Positions 63,466-64,000 of a stretch of 64,000 nucleotides of DNA are shown piece by piece (position 1 is the first letter of the stretch; every line of letters begins with the position of its first letter). Source of the stretch: [Mycobacterium] zoologicum (GTDB lineage Bacteria; Actinomycetota; Actinomycetes; Mycobacteriales; Mycobacteriaceae). A program made the translations under genes and the position numbers. The DNA is taken from positions 2,231,415 to 2,295,414 of the forward strand of contig NZ_CP083985.1 in assembly GCF_020172665.1 (NCBI RefSeq). Reading direction: 5' to 3'. The notes under the pieces were generated by a model. That model searched no databases and had not been told where the DNA came from. It worked only from the letters and a program-made list of their open reading frames with translations.

Positions 63466-63526
63466 TTCATCAGATGAACACGGCGATGTTTACCGGTAGC
63501 CCGCCGTATTCGATTCCGCCGTATTC
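63466..63526. repeat. Diverged 61-bp direct repeat, copy A
   Basis: It aligns without gaps to 63850-63910 with 49 of 61 bases identical (counted by eye). On the minus strand this copy is open and ends a reading frame with IEYGGLPVNIAVFI and a stop. The pattern of changes between copies is compatible with coding sequence on the minus strand. Confidence 0.6.
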
Positions 63527-63631
63527 GTGCTTCGAGGCGGAGGAGGTCCAGTAGCCATGGGTAGCGCTGGAGGGCTCAAGAGTGATCCCTAAAAGGCTCT
63601 CGCCCAAGTATCCGTTGCGGCGTCGTATTGG
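63470..63631 (-). pseudogene. C-terminal coding fragment ending in repeat copy A
   Basis: The minus-strand frame reads RRRNGYLGESLLGITLEPS, then GYWTSSASKHEYGG and IEYGGLPVNIAVFI before the stop. It looks like a genuine protein C-terminus, but continuing upstream the frame becomes a shadow of another minus-strand frame, so the 5' part is lost or frameshifted. No family is recognised. Confidence 0.4.
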
Positions 63632-63663
63632 CAGAGGACATTGTTTACTGGGCCGCCTAGCGA

Positions 63664-63873
63664 TCAGAGATCGTATGCGGGCTGCGCATCGAGGATTGCG
63701 GTGAACATCGCGATCAGGCCGGAGAGGTCGGATTCGGCCCGCGCCGCATGGCATGCACGGTACAACTCCGTCTGATCGGTCTTCTCCCAGTCGAGTCCGG
63801 CGCGGCGTTCAGCGAGGAGGAGGTCGAAGAACTCGCGAGTGGACCGTGATTCATCTGATGAACATGGTGTGGC
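63664..63873 (-). pseudogene. Helical protein fragment without start codon
   Basis: Sixty-nine codons are open on the minus strand between stops, with protein-like content: STREFFDLLLAERRAGLDW, QTELYRACHAARAESDL and GLIAMFTAILDAQPAYDL before TGA. No ATG or GTG lies near the 5' end, and the frame begins inside repeat copy B. It appears to be the 3' part of a degraded gene. Confidence 0.4.
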
Positions 63874-63910
63874 TTACTGGTAACCCTCAGTATTCGATTC
63901 AGCCGTAATC
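63850..63910. repeat. Diverged 61-bp direct repeat, copy B
   Basis: Partner of copy A, offset by 384 bp. In the minus-strand frame matching copy A it reads YG-stop-IEY-stop-GLPVSHTMFI, with two glycine codons turned into TGA, so this copy is no longer coding. This identifies copy B as the decayed one. Confidence 0.6.
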
Positions 63911-64000
63911 CGGTGATTGTTGATATCGATAGGGTCGGCAGTTTCGGGATGGGCGGCTGGCAGCAGCTGTGATGGACTCACACTTGGCAAGCCCTTTGGG

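Larger units (their letters stand above)
63389..64000. other. 612-nt region without an intact gene
   Basis: After toxin B the sequence is less G+C-rich than the rest and holds no convincing complete gene. It contains a 61-bp sequence present twice (63466-63526, 63850-63910) and two minus-strand coding fragments with plausible C-termini, listed separately. Nothing with a clear start, promoter or RNA fold is seen in 63911-64000. Confidence 0.6.

Noticed and set aside
61000..64000. Prophage or integrative element covering the toxin-antitoxin cluster
   Set aside because: No integrase, transposase, phage structural gene, attachment repeat or tRNA target is visible. Lower G+C alone is not sufficient.

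Overview
The window is chromosomal DNA of a mycobacterium (Mycobacterium/Mycolicibacterium). The evidence is high G+C, many GTG/TTG starts and 4-nt ATGA/GTGA overlaps, together with lineage-specific genes: an antigen 85 mycolyltransferase, a PPE protein, two MmpS/MmpL pairs, a fatty-acyl-AMP ligase, long-form isocitrate lyase 2 and F420-type (luciferase-like) oxidoreductases. From memory of the M. tuberculosis H37Rv map (not searched), the recognisable genes run roughly co-linear with Rv1876-Rv1987: bfrA, the Rv1877 transporter, the Rv1883c-like SRPBCC protein, fbpB, an Rv1887-like and an Rv1891-like protein, cinA/dtd/Rv1898, an Rv1904-like STAS protein, icl2, tpx and the Rv1987 CBM2 protein. 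Other blocks are inserted between them, such as gnd plus a moxR operon, the mmpS/mmpL-FAAL-PPE block and toxin-antitoxin modules.

Layout. 0-6 kb: iron storage (bfrA) with an IdeR-like box, a 14-TM transporter with a C-terminal winged-helix-like domain, an AhpD-like protein and a CocE/NonD hydrolase. 6-11 kb: fbpB with a strong terminator, a DUF7159-like protein, YceI, a small exported protein and 6-phosphogluconate dehydrogenase. 10.8-15 kb: a five-gene operon (DUF4129 - small membrane protein - MoxR ATPase - DUF58 - membrane protein) in which every junction is a 4-nt overlap. 15-26 kb: a KstR-box-linked nitronate monooxygenase family enzyme, a HAD phosphatase, cinA, a lipase maturation factor, dtd, a tight PAP2-yaaA-VanX operon, a STAS protein and a neutral ceramidase. 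26-32 kb: an acyltransferase/SGNH pair, an SDR, an HD protein and icl2. 32-45 kb: a lipid/efflux block with mmpS-mmpL-tetR, an LLM oxidoreductase, a fatty-acyl-AMP ligase, an orphan PPE, and a second tetR-mmpS-mmpL set with clear palindromic operators. 45-61 kb: a metal-dependent hydrolase with a membrane partner, mazEF9, enoyl-CoA hydratase, a KstD-like flavoprotein flanked by KstR-like boxes, a lytic transglycosylase, two paralogous FKBP isomerases, a ParD-like/zeta module, tpx, a CBM2 protein, and a GMC oxidoreductase / hydrolase / nitronate monooxygenase run. 61-64 kb: two adjacent MazEF-type modules, then about 0.6 kb of degenerate coding fragments and a diverged repeat in visibly more A+T-rich sequence.

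The strongest leads are regulatory: an iron box at the bfrA edge, three KstR-type operators at two flavoenzyme genes, tandem palindromes 32 bp apart in front of one mmpS, a perfect 16-bp palindrome in front of the other, and 11-bp-period direct repeats in front of two ribbon-helix-helix antitoxins. I saw no rRNA, tRNA, CRISPR array, complete insertion sequence, integrase or replication origin. Functions are inferred from protein sequence by eye. No database search was run.
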